Origin: Crossaster papposus
Taxonomy: Eukaryota > Echinodermata > Asteroidea > Velatida > Solasteridae
Length of the DNA: 64,000 bases
Reading direction: 5' to 3'
NCBI GenBank assembly: GCA_037893245.1
Contig: JBAIAA010000401.1
Span: forward strand, 434,001-498,000
This document shows, piece after piece, positions 1-11,860 of the stretch (its first letter is position 1; every line of letters begins with the position of its first letter). The notes beneath the pieces are model-generated. The model was given only the letters and a program-made list of their open reading frames with translations. It had not been told where the DNA came from and did no database searches. A program made the translations under genes and the position numbers.

Positions 1-2120
1 TTTGTGAACTTAGTTTGCCCCTCCGTCTTCAGCTTTGTCTCTCTTTTTTTTCCTGGTATTCCTTCCATAACCATCTTTGTCACCCTTAGTTACCCATATT
101 TATATACAGTATTAGTCGGGTGACTGTGATAAAACCCAAATAGGACATTGTTACAATTTAAACCTTTTTTACCACTGACCTTAAATTACTTTGACCTCAA
201 CACCTTACCTTTGACACAATCACCAAGGCTACAACACATACATGCCACATTTGATTGAAATCTGGACTCCAAGTTTTCAAATGAAAAAGGGTTTTAAACT
301 CCGGCCCATTTTAAAAATTGACCACAGATGGCCTTAGCCTCAGAAGTTGCACTTGAAAACCACTCTCGTATAGTGAGATAACAGTATTTCATCTCCGACC
401 GAAACGAGATTGGAAATGAAAAGCAAGGCAATGACAGCCATAAATTACCGGGGTTGTATTATATATAACAGCGGTGACCAAACGGCAGCGGCCAAACTCT
501 CAATCGATCAAATAATCAAATCAGCCCTGGTCCTCAAAGAAGTTAATTGCCCACAGTAATTGTTATCTTTTATCCAAGATCCATAATAAGGCTAACAAAT
601 CCGGTACTGAGACGAATATTGCTATAGTCTGCTCACAAGCTACACGGTTCATATCCTATACTGATCAGGGTACCCCAAGACGATCGAGAACCCTTTTAAA
701 TTGTACAATTTTCGCGGATTCCGTATACATGTACTTGACTTCAATGGAGAACTACCTTGTAATTAGAACGTATAAGGTTTGCCCAGAGCGGGCCTGATCG
801 CTTTTACTATGCAAAATACGGGATCTTAGCACTGTCCTAGGACGGACCATGGCGATTACGCATGCCGGCTTTTCTGTGTCTTAGGTCACAAAAACATTGT
901 GCAGAATGACCTGAAACAAACGTGCCCCTTGTATGTTTCTCCCAGGTTAAACCCCAGTATAAGCAAGGCTTGAATAAGTTTCTGCTTAAATAGCGCTTAA
1001 ATTGGCTTCCTCCCAAAATTTGAAAACGGTTGCATCGCATTATTATATACAAACATATTTTACACATGGGTTCAATTTTACATTTATGATTGAAACGCAT
1101 CTGCCACCGACGAAAGAGGCACTTATAGCCAGTGAAGACATGCTGACATAACCGGCAGTGTTCTTGGACTCTAATAATACCCAAAAGCTTCAATTTCAAT
1201 ACGGTTTGTTTTTGGGTTTTTTGGGGTTTTTTTTTTTTTATTATTTTTCAACGACGATTGCTTGCAACAAAAGGGCTAAAAATATTAGTATCGTCTTATT
1301 GTTTAGAGAGACTTTCAAGTTTTCATCAACAAAGTTGTGCAGAATACTGTGCCGGCTTGGCGACAAGACAAACATCACATGCAAAACGTAAGCATAAAGC
1401 AAAGTAATATAACAACAGGTACGAGTATGCATTCATTATGTTTTTTAAATAGACACTTTATGAATCTATTTTTTTCAATTTTTGTGTGTTAATATCCCGA
1501 AACAGTCAGAGTCACCATGTAGGCCTAACACTACTGCCAAAAGGAACATTACTATACTGCGGGGCACTCCTTCGTGCACACAAAACCTCGCATTTTTGCG
1601 GCTGTGAGCCGTCAACCCGCTCAAGACTTCCCTGCGTATACCTCATTATAAAGACTACGCCGCATTTATGACTGGCCATATACGATGCGAGAGAACCCAC
1701 CAGGCTCTACGATATTTCATTCCCATGATATGAATTAGCACCGAAGTCCCAACATTTAGATTATACGGGCTTTCCTACAGATATGCAGCGGAAATGTATT
1801 ATTTCAACACAGACTTCCAATAAAACTCAACCTATAATTAGCTGAGTAAAGGTTTATAAAGGTCTCAATTAAACCAGAAAATCAGATCTGTAGAAAAACA
1901 CCCCCGAAAAAGAGCAATCAACGAAGACTACTGATTACACTAAGAGCACTATACGACATTTGAATGCGGAGAAACAGACCCGTTCAACCAGAAACTAAAT
2001 ATGCGAAATGATCGGGAACACTCATTTTGGGAACAAAAGCCAACGGGCGTCCGGCGGGACATCGTACAAAAGAAAGACGGCTGCCCAAGCATGCGTGCTA
2101 TAGGGTTGCCCCTACACCAG
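1..2120. other. Left flank, no recognisable feature
   Basis: I see no gene, RNA or known repeat here. Open frames of 60-120 codons exist on both strands (for example 837-1199 on the minus strand) but show no domain, no convincing start context and no splice pattern. A T-run with A interruptions lies near 1220-1250. This could be intergenic or intronic DNA; the sequence does not decide between them. Confidence 0.5.
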
Positions 2121-2165
2121 CATAATATGAAGCAGAATCAGTGTCAAAAAGATCGGACGTGTTTT

Positions 2166-2505
2166 TACAACTCGGATGCTTTCCTAATTCGGATGTATTC
2201 CTAATTCGGATGCTTTTTGCAAACTCGGATGCTTTTTTAATTCGGATGTATTCCTAATTCGGATGCTTTTTGCAAACTCGGATGCTTTTTGAATTCGGAT
2301 GCTTTTTGAATTCGGATGCTTTTCTAGTTCGGATGCTTTTTGTAATCTCGAATGCTTTTTTAATTCGAATGCTTTTCTAGCTCGGATGCTTTTTATAAAC
2401 TCGGATGCTTTCTTAATTCGGATGTTTTTCTAGTTTGAATGCTTTTTGTAAACTCGGATGCTTTTTGCAAACCGAACATATTCGCAAATCGGATGCTTTC
2501 CCAAT
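2166..2505. repeat. CGGATGC minisatellite, left arm
   Basis: An array of about 15 units of ~20-24 bp, each with the core TCGGATGCTTTTT followed by a variable linker (AATT, CTAGT, GCAAAC, GTAAAC). Linkers alternate in an irregular order. The array is mirrored in inverted orientation in the right arm at about 4965-5300. Confidence 0.9.
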
Positions 2506-2823
2506 CCGGCACTAGGGTGGCCCTGAAAGGACATCACACATCGCAGATTCTGCGATTTCGCGCATTTTGCGCGAATTTGAACGATGACAAACATGTTATC
2601 GTATATATTTATCTAAGCATATATCTGAGATGTGGAAGATTTTATTGTAGATTTCTGCACAGATTTATGTGAAGGCGAATATTTTCTGCGCAGATTTTTG
2701 AAAAGGCCCCTTATAATTTTTTATATTAGATTTCAAGTTCTGCGAAGATTTCCCAGTACGCAGATTTGTGCGATGTTGCACAGATGGGCATGCACCTACA
2801 TGTGTTCTAAAACGGACAGGCAA

Positions 2824-2944
2824 ACGTCGTGGTTCAACTTTCAAAACGTCGTACTTCAACTTTTAAAACGTCGTGGTTCAACATTCAAAACGTCGTGGTT
2901 CAACATTCAAAACGTCGTACTTCAACTTTCAAAACGTCGTGCGC
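2824..2944. repeat. 21-bp AAAACGTCGT tandem repeat
   Basis: Six units of about 21 bp with the consensus core TTCAACTTTCAAAACGTCGT; the variable bases are GG/AC before TTC and TT/AT in the linker. A shorter inverted-arm counterpart (about three units) lies at 4503-4573. Confidence 0.9.
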
Positions 2945-3267
2945 CGGCTCAAGGTAGCCGCGTATTCGGCCGGATCTCTCCGCGCGGATTCAGTCCAAAT
3001 TCACCAAAAGGCGACAAATATTTAATACATGCTGCAAAAGGTGATGCATTTTCTAAAAAGGTTTATGTCAATTTATTTAAAGAATTTTTCGAAATAAACC
3101 GTAAATATAACAATACTTTTTCAAACCCTATCAAATCATACAGCATATTAGCCACACTTGTTTAACCTTTCCTGTAATTTTGATGACAAATTACAATTAA
3201 ATTAGCTGCCTAATGAACTAAGTAATCCTACTTCGAGTTATTTTTATAGATTTGGAAATGAGAATGA

Positions 3268-3592
3268 AACATTTAAAACAAAATATACCTCACATGTTAT
3301 CAAAAACTCATACTTTTATTTCATAATCTGCAAGATAATGTTACTGGGCAAACTTAATGTGGGTATAGGCTTCAGCCGAACACTAATTAGTGCCTAATTA
3401 GCCCGTTAAATAAATCCCCTTTTCAATGCAGCATTGTAATGCTTTTTCGGCTGCGAGTATATCTGCCTCTTTAAAACAAAGTGTACATCACATGTTATTC
3501 AAACCTCATATTTGTATTTCATGATCTACGAGATCATGTTTCTGGGCACACTTAATTTTGGTATAGGCTTCAGCCGAACAGTAATTAGTGCA
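3268..3592 (+). repeat. ~198-bp tandem duplication in foldback centre
   Basis: Two diverged direct copies (about 3270-3392 and 3468-3590). Both run from a TTTAAAACAAA stretch through a CACATGTTAT block and a TTTCATRATCT block to TATAGGCTTCAGCCGAACA and TAATTAGTG. They differ by scattered substitutions, so the duplication is not recent. Confidence 0.75.
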
Positions 3593-4502
3593 CTCGCACT
3601 CGGTTGGGCTTATTTGCAATGTTCTCGGTGAATCAGTTTCGTCAATCAACAATTTCAACAATTAATTTCACCACGCCAGATTTTATGAGAACGATAACTG
3701 TTACTTTATTTAATAACACAACAGCCCTTCAACTAAGTTCTGCATTATTAAATGGATCCTAGTAGTTTGTCAGCTTAGATCGTTAGGTAAAAGACGGTTT
3801 CAGACCGTGTTCATTTTTTTTTTCTTTTTTCCACCTAATATCGCCCCATAATTCTTTGCAATATATAGCACACTTGGGTCAAATGTAAGTTTCTAAGGTC
3901 GAGTGCAAATAAGCAGATATTATTAAAACTACATAAAATGTAAACAAAGAACAAAGGTTATATGTCAAAATTAGCATATAAAAGAATCTTGGAAACTCCG
4001 TACTGCCACTCGTGCTTGAAAAAAACACTTGCCAGATAGAAAGAGTGGGGCACGGAAAGATTGTCCGTGCAGGTTTGCTTTACAGAAATGTACAATTGCA
4101 ATTCATGTGGCAAAAGGAAAAAAAAGTACAGCAATGATAAAAGCAGGTCTTGAATTTGTAAAACCACACTGTTGCTGTATTGTTTGAAATTTCTATAGGG
4201 CCTAAAGGGTTTGACAAATAACTCGAAGTAGAATTACTTCCATTAAGCAGCTTATTTAACTGTAATTTGTCATCAGAATTACATGAAATGTTAAACAAGT
4301 TTAGCTTATGTTGTATGATTTGAAATGGTTTGAAAAAGTATTATTATTTACCGTTTATTTTGAAAAATGATGTAAATAAAATGACATAAACCTTTTGGAA
4401 CATGTATTATATATTTTTCGGCTTTTGGTGAATGCATGGCTGAATCCGCGGCCAGAAATCCGGCCAAATACGCGACGTTGCCTGTCCATTTTAGAACACC
4501 GT

Positions 4503-4573
4503 AACATTCAAAACTTTCAAAACGTCGTACTTCAACTTTCAAAACGTCGTGGTTCAACTTTCAAAACGTCGTA
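4503..4573. repeat. 21-bp AAAACGTCGT repeat, right arm
   Basis: About three units of the same 21-bp repeat as at 2824-2944. They read in the same direction in both arms, unlike the rest of the arms, which are inverted. This mismatch in polarity suggests independent amplification or local inversion. Confidence 0.7.
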
Positions 4574-4964
4574 TGTGCTGACATCGCGGCAGATATGTGC
4601 ACATAAATCTGCATATAAATCTGCTGTACGTGAGTGCGACATAGCTGCGCAGAATGTGCAATGAAAATGTACATGTAGTGCCCATCCGTGCGACATCGCA
4701 CAAATTTGCGTACTAAGAAATCTGCGCAGAACTTGAAATCTCAAATAAAAATATGCGACTTTTCAAAAATCTGCCAAGAAAATATTCACCATCACATAAA
4801 TCTGTGCAGAAATCTACAATAAAATCTTCCACATCTCAGATATATGCTTAGATATATACGATAACATGTTTGTCATCGTTCAAATTCGCGCAGAATGCGC
4901 GAAATCGCAGAATCTGCGATGTGTAATGTCCTTTCAGGGCCACCCTAGTGCCGGATTGTGAAAG

Positions 4965-5300
4965 CATCCGTTTTGCGAATATGTTCAGTTTGCAAAAAGC
5001 ATCCGAGTTTACAAAAAGCATTCAAACTAGAAAAGCATCCGAATTAAAAAAGCATCCGAGTTTATAAAAAGCATCCGAGCTAGAAAAGCATTCGAATTAA
5101 AAAAGCATCCGAAATTACAAAAAGCATCCGAACTAGAAAAGCATCCGAATTAAAAAAGCATCCGAATTAAAAAAGCATCCGAGTTTACAAAAAGCATCCG
5201 AATTACGAATTCATCCGAATTAAAAAGGCATCCGAGTTTGCAAAAAGCATCCCAATTGGGAATACATCCGAATTAGGAAAGCATCCGAGTTGTAAAAACA
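4965..5300. repeat. CGGATGC minisatellite, right arm
   Basis: Inverted counterpart of the array at 2166-2505, read here as AAAAAGCATCCGA units. Unit order largely mirrors the left arm but differs in number and linkers, so the arms have drifted or slipped separately after formation. Confidence 0.88.
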
Positions 5301-5335
5301 CGTCCGATCTTTTTGACACTGATTCTGCTTCATAC

Positions 5336-5631
5336 ATATGCCCGTTATGTAACTAACTGCAATATACTATACACCTGATTCAATCGCACAGCCAATTCTG
5401 CGTAAAGATGCAATATATGAATTCAATACAAAAGTGAATTTTTAAATGCGATAAGATATATACCTCTACTGGTGATCAATGTCTTCATCTTTTTTTTGAA
5501 AATTCATTGCTGAAAACGTATGCAAACATTAAGTAGCATGAATAACATAAATTCATTTGGACACGATATTAAAACCTGCATTCCTGGCCCTAATTGTTAA
5601 ACAAGTAGGCCAGCCATTTGCATAGACTATT
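5336..5631. other. Unrecognised AT-rich stretch
   Basis: Nothing supported: no frame, no repeat and no hairpin that stands out. Confidence 0.4.
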
Positions 5632-5925
5632 GTGGTGCTCTCACATTCTATTGCCAGGCATCAGTGGAGCCACACCCAACCGTGCAAATGGTTGTCTTCA
5701 GTACGAAGACTCTATACCACTCATGGCAAGCATTCAAACCTATATGCTGGCGCACCCTGGAGACATTTTCTAAACTCTGCCGAAGCAAACGCAAAACGTG
5801 AGGTAAAACAAGAATACCTGCACTTTTATAAGAATACAATTGTCTCAGTGCACGGCTCTATAAACCAAATCGACACGTCCCTTTTCAAGAAGGGCTCCTT
5901 CAGTTTGAGCTGCGCCAACAAATAA
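5632..5925 (+). other. 97-codon open frame, unknown
   Basis: An open frame of 97 codons beginning with GTG and ending TAA. The middle (residues ~45-75) is rich in charged and aromatic residues and reads more like protein than its neighbours, but I do not recognise it. There is no ATG at the start and no clear splice acceptor in front. It lies directly upstream of a piggyBac relic in the same orientation, so it could be eroded transposon or host exon sequence, or chance. No function is proposed. Confidence 0.15.
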
Positions 5926-6208
5926 ATTAAAAAGTGGTTTGATCCTACCTCATTTCTCCATACAATTCAAGAAAGGGTCTTTAAACTAGCACAAATGTCC
6001 AAACTCGCAAACACAAGCACGATTGACTTTTACTGGGATGGCAAAACCTTCCCAGAAATGACCCCTCTTGAATCCTAGGTTGCTGCCATGCCGCGGTGTA
6101 AAACACGGCCGCGAAGACGATAACGTCCGGCCATGACGAAACCAGACTTAACACTGACAGTATCTTATCTTGCGCCCTCACTCGCCGCAGTGCAAATAGT
6201 GTGACAAA

Positions 6209-7275
6209 TTGCAAATATTGACCTATGATACAATAATGATCTACGTATTTTTCTTGAACAAAAGCATCGGGATATACACGTGTAATTGGAAACTGTACAC
6301 AGGCGCTGACAACACCCAAACTATAATAAAGGATGAAGTAAATGTAGATACCGAGCTATCAGACTGCCATCCACCAAACCTCATCCTGAGCCACACAGCG
6401 CTTTTACGCGCTTTCAACTAACAGCGCATTCGGCCAATCAGAGCCTCCGTTACAAACAGACCAAGGGCATTTCCCAAACCCTGGCTTTGGATCCGTCTCC
6501 GGCTACAGCCTATTTCTAAACCGTATAAATGAAGCCTGAAACGAAGAAAAAGCTGGGGTCCAGAAAACAGCCAAAGGCATGCGAACCAACGCGCATTTCT
6601 ATTGGTCCATTCGCTTGGACATCTGAGGTGTTCTTACAAATGTTCATCCTCCCACGCAATATGTTTAATTAATCGGAAAAATTGTAAAAATTAACGTACA
6701 GAACGTGAAAGAAAGCTTTGCTATTATATATTATACAGAATAGGAAACATAAAAGACTGAAAAGCCACGTAAACGCCAATAAAATTAGGAATGAAGGTAG
6801 AAATTGTCCTTTTACCAGGGGTGGTCGTTCATATCGTGTATTGGCCAACTAGTTTAATGACAATTCAAAAGCCCGTTAAACGCTGCATCGATGGCATCCA
6901 ATGTCCAAGCGAATGGACCAATAGAAATGCGCGTTGGTTCGCATGCCTTTGGCTGTTTTTCGAACCTCAGCTTTGTCTTCATCTAATGCTTTATTCATGA
7001 AGTTTAGCAAGGCTGAAACCGGAGACGGATCCAAAGCCAGGGTTTGGGAAATGGCCTTGGTCTGTTTGTAACGAAGGCTCTGATTGGGCGCATGAATAAA
7101 TTATTGTTGCGCTAATAACGGATCTGGCCGAATGGCCGCAGGGGTTTGAGCGCTGTTAGTAGAAAGCGCGTAAAAGCGCTGCGTGGCTCAGGATGCCAAA
7201 CCTGACAGTTGCAGGAAAAGTCGTAATTGAACTGGTCGATCCACTCAGAATAAGGGACACATCATAATCGTACAG
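6209..7275 (+). pseudogene. piggyBac (PGBD4-like) transposase fragment, interrupted
   Basis: The reading frame from 6209 contains FFLNKSIGIYTCNWKLYTGAD, which fits the piggyBac DDE-domain stretch that precedes the conserved YTG. It continues to CHPPN at 6370-6380. The coding match then stops at an inserted element (6382-7195) and resumes at 7196 with a segment reading LTVAGKVVIELVDP, which fits the next conserved part of the same domain. The upstream half of the transposase and its C-terminal zinc-binding region are absent, and further frame breaks follow near 7230. It is a dead relic. The copy at 59645-60330 is a longer relative. Confidence 0.8.
6382..7195. mobile_element. 814-bp inverted-repeat element with 8-bp target duplication
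   Basis: The ends are 34-bp terminal inverted repeats (6382-6415 and 7162-7195) starting CATCCTGAGCCAC and differing at one base. They are flanked by an exact 8-bp direct repeat, CCAAACCT, at 6374-6381 and 7196-7203. The inverted similarity extends far inward: 6426-6640 pairs with about 6895-7140, giving a foldback with a ~250-bp centre. Eight-base duplications fit hAT-type integrases, but the ends do not match a hAT consensus I can name. No coding capacity is present, so it was presumably mobilised in trans. Confidence 0.9.
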
Positions 7276-8020
7276 TATGCATGTAAACACAAAGTATGTT
7301 GAGGGCGCACTTCAATGAAATTGCTTTAAAAAACACTCAGTCACACTGAGCTCCTAATAATTGCTGTGGCAAACAAGGGGGCTCTCTTAAATGAGTGGGT
7401 GGTTAACATGAAAGAGAAGTTCTCACAATCACATATAGCTAGACGAAACTCTTTCTTAAATAAGCGAGCCTACCGACTTGCCAATCATGGAACTAATAAC
7501 TAGTTAGTTTATGATTAAGAATAACATCAAACGTTGCTATTGACATTGCTTTATTTAAGGTAGGAGACCGAGGTAAATCATAGCTGACATGTTTTTATAA
7601 GTACAAGAATATTGTTGAGATGACACGGCAAGCAGGGATTGATTAAACTTTCCCCCTCTGCCATCTATAAACTCTCCCCCGACACGACAAGCAAGCAAGG
7701 GCGAAATAAACAAATAGCAGAGAAAGTGAAGACCTCAAGGTATAAATAATGGGCGACCCTATGTAGGGGAAGGTAACATGGGATAATATATTAAGCTCAT
7801 TTGCATAGTTTTCATGCAGATAGGTAAAGTCACACAAAAAGAACATTGGTTATTGGAATCCCATTCTTTCTTAAAGTTGGTGTGTCCGTGCTTTTAGGGG
7901 CTTGCACCCTGAAAAATTGATTTTTAAATTGAATTGGTAATTTTTTAGCATGTATTTGTTATGAGCTTTTGAATAAGACATCGCACGAACAAAAAAACAA
8001 AAATTTGGAATAACAATAAC
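7276..8020. other. Unrecognised stretch
   Basis: I see no gene or repeat family here. Two minus-strand frames of 67 and 75 codons lack any feature of real coding sequence. Confidence 0.4.
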
Positions 8021-8253
8021 AAATACCTCGATGGCTTCTGCTTGGTCGAGACTCGATAACGCGGAGAGCATGTTTTTGTAGTAATGACCGGCTTTCAAGA
8101 AGAAGCGAATAAATGTCCCCTGAGTTAAATTAATGCTGGTTCAGGTGACATTTATTCACTTTTTTTTGGAAGCCGCGGTCATTACTACAAAATAATGCCC
8201 TCCACGTGATCGAGTCTCGACCAATCAGAAGCCATCAACTCTCCTAGGTATTT
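8021..8253. repeat. Inverted repeat, ~100-bp arms
   Basis: 8021-8122 pairs with 8141-8253. Landmarks in order are AAATACCT, GATGGCTTCTG, TTGGTCGAGACTCGAT, TTTTGTAGTAATGACC and the inner stem GAATAAATGTCCCCTGA, each with its complement on the other side. Mismatches are scattered and there is a short indel near the outer ends. It probably represents a small foldback (MITE-like) element. The outer limits are approximate and no target duplication was found. Confidence 0.75.
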
Positions 8254-8649
8254 ATTAACAACAAATAATTAGCCAGTTGGCAACTGGTAGTCTTGCGCAG
8301 CGCAGGGTTAAAACAAATCCTCTACAACAAGGCTAAATAGCGCCAATTTCAGACCCAATTGCAGCCACAATGCCCACAAGTAGAAACTCCAAGTCCAGGC
8401 CAAAGGTTTTGTGCCACTGCCATCAATTCCCTACTTTCCATGGCTCTAGACAGAAGATTTACACTGTCTTAAGAAGAAAACAAACTAGTAACATATACGG
8501 GAAACCACTGTAAACAGGAGGGGGATGTAAGAGGTTAAAATGAATACAATGCATGAGGAACCTTTTTCAAAATTTCTCCAAATATTTATTCTTATCTTAC
8601 ATGTAATGTGTAGTTTAACTGTCTTTTCATCTTCATTAATCTTGTGTCA

Positions 8650-8694
8650 AAGGGGATCCCTACTTGACAAGCTTTGCTCTTGAGGGATCCCCTT
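8650..8694. repeat. Hairpin with 12-bp perfect stem
   Basis: AAGGGGATCCCT at 8650-8661 and its exact complement at 8683-8694 enclose a 21-nt loop that can pair a little further. It could be a small structured element. I see nothing around it that would make it a microRNA or terminator. Confidence 0.6.
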
Positions 8695-8811
8695 CCACAT
8701 CTATACAATTAAACATGTGTATAATTAATTCGTAAATTTAAAAACAAATTGTACAGATATCCTGCATTCTATTGTTATTTTGATGAAATGTGGTACAAAT
8801 GTTAAAGAGTG

Positions 8812-9086
8812 GATGAATGAATGAAAGCTTTATTTTAATGTGATCAGCATATACAACATACACAAATAAGTTACAAAAAATAACAGTGTATATGCAGTGT
8901 ATTGGGATTTATACATTTATACGATTTATACACCACCGTATATAATTGCAAATATTTGTTGGAACCGATTGGTTAATGAAATGAAACGAAACAATGAAAC
9001 GCCTGCAAACAGCATTATTCATGTGTTCAAAGTTCAAGATTTCGAGTATATTTACTTTATGATTATTGATCAACCATTGTATGCCT
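8812..9086 (-). repeat. LINE/SINE-like 3' tail, copy 1
   Basis: The segment ends, read on the minus strand, with AATAAAGCTTTCATTCATTC, the short-repeat tail typical of CR1/L2-type retroelements and their SINEs. The body (about 8840-9075) is closely similar to 60392-60605. Over the shared part the minus strand reads IQWLINNHKVNILEILNFEH in copy 1 and a near-identical frame in copy 2. Family assignment rests only on the tail, so it is tentative. Confidence 0.5.
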
Positions 9087-9136
9087 TGACGAAGACGACA
9101 TTGTTGGCTGTGACGCGCTGTTTTTCCCCATTCCTC

Positions 9137-9148
9137 GGCGCCATTTTG
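9137..9148 (-). promoter_or_regulatory. YY1-like site, possible promoter element
   Basis: GGCGCCATTTTG is the complement of a good YY1 core (AAAATGGCG). It is followed within 80 bp by two GTAAGT splice-donor-like hexamers (9172 and 9214). This would suit the 5' end of a transcript, but no coding exon follows in the window, so it may be chance. Confidence 0.15.
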
Positions 9149-9239
9149 TGAATACATGTACAGTGGGTACACGTAAGTTCCTGATTTGCTCGTAGTCGAC
9201 AAGCTACCGGTTGGTAAGTTACAGACTTTTATGTCGGAG

Positions 9240-10690
9240 TTTGGGTACGTTTTTTTAAGCCCCGGGGTGGGGCCTAATGTTGGTCACCAATGAGCAATTT
9301 TACCTTCTAACCAGGGCATGGCCCTATAACCCTCCTTTTTTTTAAATTTTGGATAGTTCGTGCCTTTTAGACCGTCAATTACCGTTGTACGCAAACCCAG
9401 CCAGTCAGCACTTGCGAGTGTTCATGCGATCAGCGGTGCTTGCGTCCCATCCAATGAACTACCGGGACTGTACCTTATAGCTTATTGTTATTCATAATAT
9501 AAGGCCTGGCATACGATCTACATTATTATTCTACATGCCCTCCTCCCGCTGGTGCTAAATCGCCAGATGTGTACAGTAGCGTTTGTAATGACTCCCCGCT
9601 TCTATTGTTACAAGGTACAATGGGATACGTTACGTGGCGGAAATTTCAATGGTACCTTGTATTTTCAACATGGGGGTTGTCAGGATCAAACCATTTCAAA
9701 TGCAGAGAACACCAACGCCTGCTAGTTGCTTTAGCCAAGTAATAATAACCAAGCACTAGGGGTGTTTCTCAGTGATGTCCCTTGTACTTCAGTTATTACA
9801 GTCAGTGTGGTAACATTGTACGGTAAAATGGAAACTTTGGGCAATATTTTCAGACAATTTCCAATATATTTTTGCATATTAAATGTAGGATACACCATTT
9901 GCAGATATCAAAAATATTTAGTACCGAATTATTAACCCTCGGCTGCACCAACTAAAAATTTTTTCAGAGGTGCACAACGGGGATCCATCGGTAGGCATTT
10001 TATGTTGGGGGGTAAATAACTGTGTTGGGGGGGCCCAAATCTTGTTCTAATGGTTTGAACAGATGGATATAAGGACCCTGGACACACATATCAAAGATTT
10101 AAACATTCTGGCTATTTTATGTATTTTTTTAAGGACATCCATTGCAAGCATGTAAACATTGAAATCAGTATTGCGCAATACAGACATGAAACAGCAATAG
10201 GATACACACTGTACAAATAACAACGACCAACAGCTCTAACTACCCCCCAGGGGATGTCTGGGTCACGATTGATAACAGCTGTGTTTGTTATCTACCCCAA
10301 GGCCGCTCAAAGAGATGTCAGAGACTTTTTTTGACAGCGGCTATACACAATGGGATCAGATTTCGATTTGTTTGCACAACTCTATGGCTTTTGGCCAAAA
10401 CCATTATTTTGAAGGGATGTTTCACCCCCTGAATGACCTCCTGGGTTAGAATTTTTTCCCAGTCCATTCAGCAGGGTCTAGGGATAGATGAAAAAAAAGG
10501 ACAGCTCCATTGACTGAAAAAAAAATATATATAAACAAACACATAGTTTGTGTCCACCCTTTGGAGGCTGGTCGCTTGACTGAGGGTTAAGAAATATCTT
10601 ACTCATTTAAAAGTAAATAATGATTCTGGGCATCCAGCAAAATTATTGACGTAAATATTCTGTAATTATTCCGTAAAAATAATTTATAAA
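9240..10690. other. Unrecognised stretch
   Basis: No frame, known repeat or RNA recognised. G-runs and C-runs near 10005-10040 and 10230-10260 are the only notable composition changes. Confidence 0.4.
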
Positions 10691-10696
10691 GACAAA

Positions 10697-10727
10697 TTTG
10701 CGATCGCCGGACGCCTGCGATCGCAAA
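10697..10727. repeat. GCGATCGC hairpin
   Basis: TTTGCGATCGC at 10697-10707 pairs perfectly with GCGATCGCAAA at 10717-10727 around a 9-nt loop. It is unusually GC-rich for the surroundings, and its function is unknown. Confidence 0.6.
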
Positions 10728-11489
10728 AAACGAAGTTAACATAGGAATAACTGCCCGACGCCAGTTTAAAACGAACGCCGTTTTTCGTGGTTTTCTCGGC
10801 ATCAATGGTTGTAAAACTTCGAACAGGTCAGTTTAGTTAAAAATACAACACCCCAAATCTACCCATTCACGATAATTCGAGGAATTACCAATGATGTATC
10901 CTACCTTTAAACAATAATGTTACATTTTCTGTGTTATGTTTTACAATAGAGTGGGGTTTGAGCCAAAAAACAGTTTTGTACAGTAAAAAAAACCGTTTAG
11001 ACACAAGAAAACTACAAATAAAAATAGGGTTTGTTTTAAATGTAGAATTAGGGTAACTTTGGCCACCACAATATATTATGAATAAAGCTAAAACGTCGAT
11101 TTGATCCCTCAAACACCCCAGAATTTCCTGAATAGATGCTAAAATTGTCGATTGCCCTCTACAAACACAATGAGTTGAATAAAGTTTCCGAAAGCGTATG
11201 TTTTATACAAATTGAAAGAAATTCAGGGTTGGGGCAACTTGGTCAGATCGTTTGGGGGAAAACATTTATAAAATATCGCATAAAAATCAAGTTTGATGTT
11301 ATTTTTAAACTCTTTCTTAATCATTTTCATAAATAAAAACCCCAAATGTCACAAAATACAAATAAAACCATCAACAAAAAAGTATTGGCATGTTGTGGAC
11401 AACGTTACCCAGCATTACCGAGACCACTACAATTTATTGTGAGACTGTATTACAAACCCGAGCCCAATCTAATGCATTTTTTGGTTATT
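10728..11489. other. Unrecognised stretch before the array
   Basis: Nothing supported. Open frames up to 76 codons have no features. The last bases before the array read GGTTATT, which would suit insertion between two T residues. Confidence 0.4.
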
Positions 11490-11860
11490 GGCTTTTTCGC
11501 AATTTTGCGAAAAAGCCTTTGTTTTTGTTCTGATTTTTTTTTTCTTCTTCTTCTTTTTTCTCTTTTAGTAACCTAAACCCCATAGACTTTGTGCACGTTT
11601 TTTTGCACAAGTACTTTTACCAGAAAACAAAGTCGTATTTCCATAAAACTTAACCCAGGTGAAGACCCTATAGTGAACTCGTGTCTCGCAGAAATACGTC
11701 ATGGTGACGTCATCAGGGGTCACGTGACGTCATCTTAAAGGTGTAATTGATTTAATCTTTGAAATTCAATAACAAATTAACCCCAAAAGACCGAAACTAA
11801 ATTTTTGTGGCAATAGATAGAATAATCCAGGATCTTAATTTTATCTCGTGTGCGTGAAAT

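Larger units (their letters stand above)
2515..4945. mobile_element. Inner element with GGGTGGCCCTGAAAGGACA ends
   Basis: Nested inside the foldback arms is a pair of inverted ends, GGGTGGCCCTGAAAGGACA at 2515 and its complement ending at 4945, each flanked by TA. The same end, as TGGTGGCCCTGARGGGAC after TA, recurs at 61009 and at both ends of the element at 61756-62109. A shared end next to different interiors, always after TA, suggests a transposon family with a TA target duplication. The flanks here are themselves part of the arms, so a single element with compound ends cannot be excluded. Confidence 0.6.
2121..5335. mobile_element. Large foldback element with arms over 1 kb
   Basis: The first and last ~55 bases are near-perfect reverse complements: both arms begin with ATGAAGCAGAATCAG, then a GATCGGACGTG block, then a CGGATGC repeat array. 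The inverted identity continues inward through the AT-rich stretch (about 2165-3240 against 4200-5305), so each arm exceeds 1 kb around a unique centre of roughly 0.9 kb. Arms contain tandem arrays and a second set of element ends at 2515 and 4945. No transposase frame is visible, so this would be non-autonomous. I could not define a target duplication at the outer ends, so the exact outer limits are uncertain by about 10 bases. Confidence 0.75.

Noticed and set aside
2166..2505. CRISPR-like array
   Set aside because: Short core with no unique spacers of constant length, in animal DNA; it is a minisatellite.
2632..3165. 177-codon plus-strand frame
   Set aside because: It runs through the 21-bp tandem repeat of the foldback arm and has no domain; repeat length of 21 keeps the frame open.
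8650..8694. microRNA precursor or transcription terminator
   Set aside because: Stem too short and loop too long for a typical precursor, no T-run or operon context.
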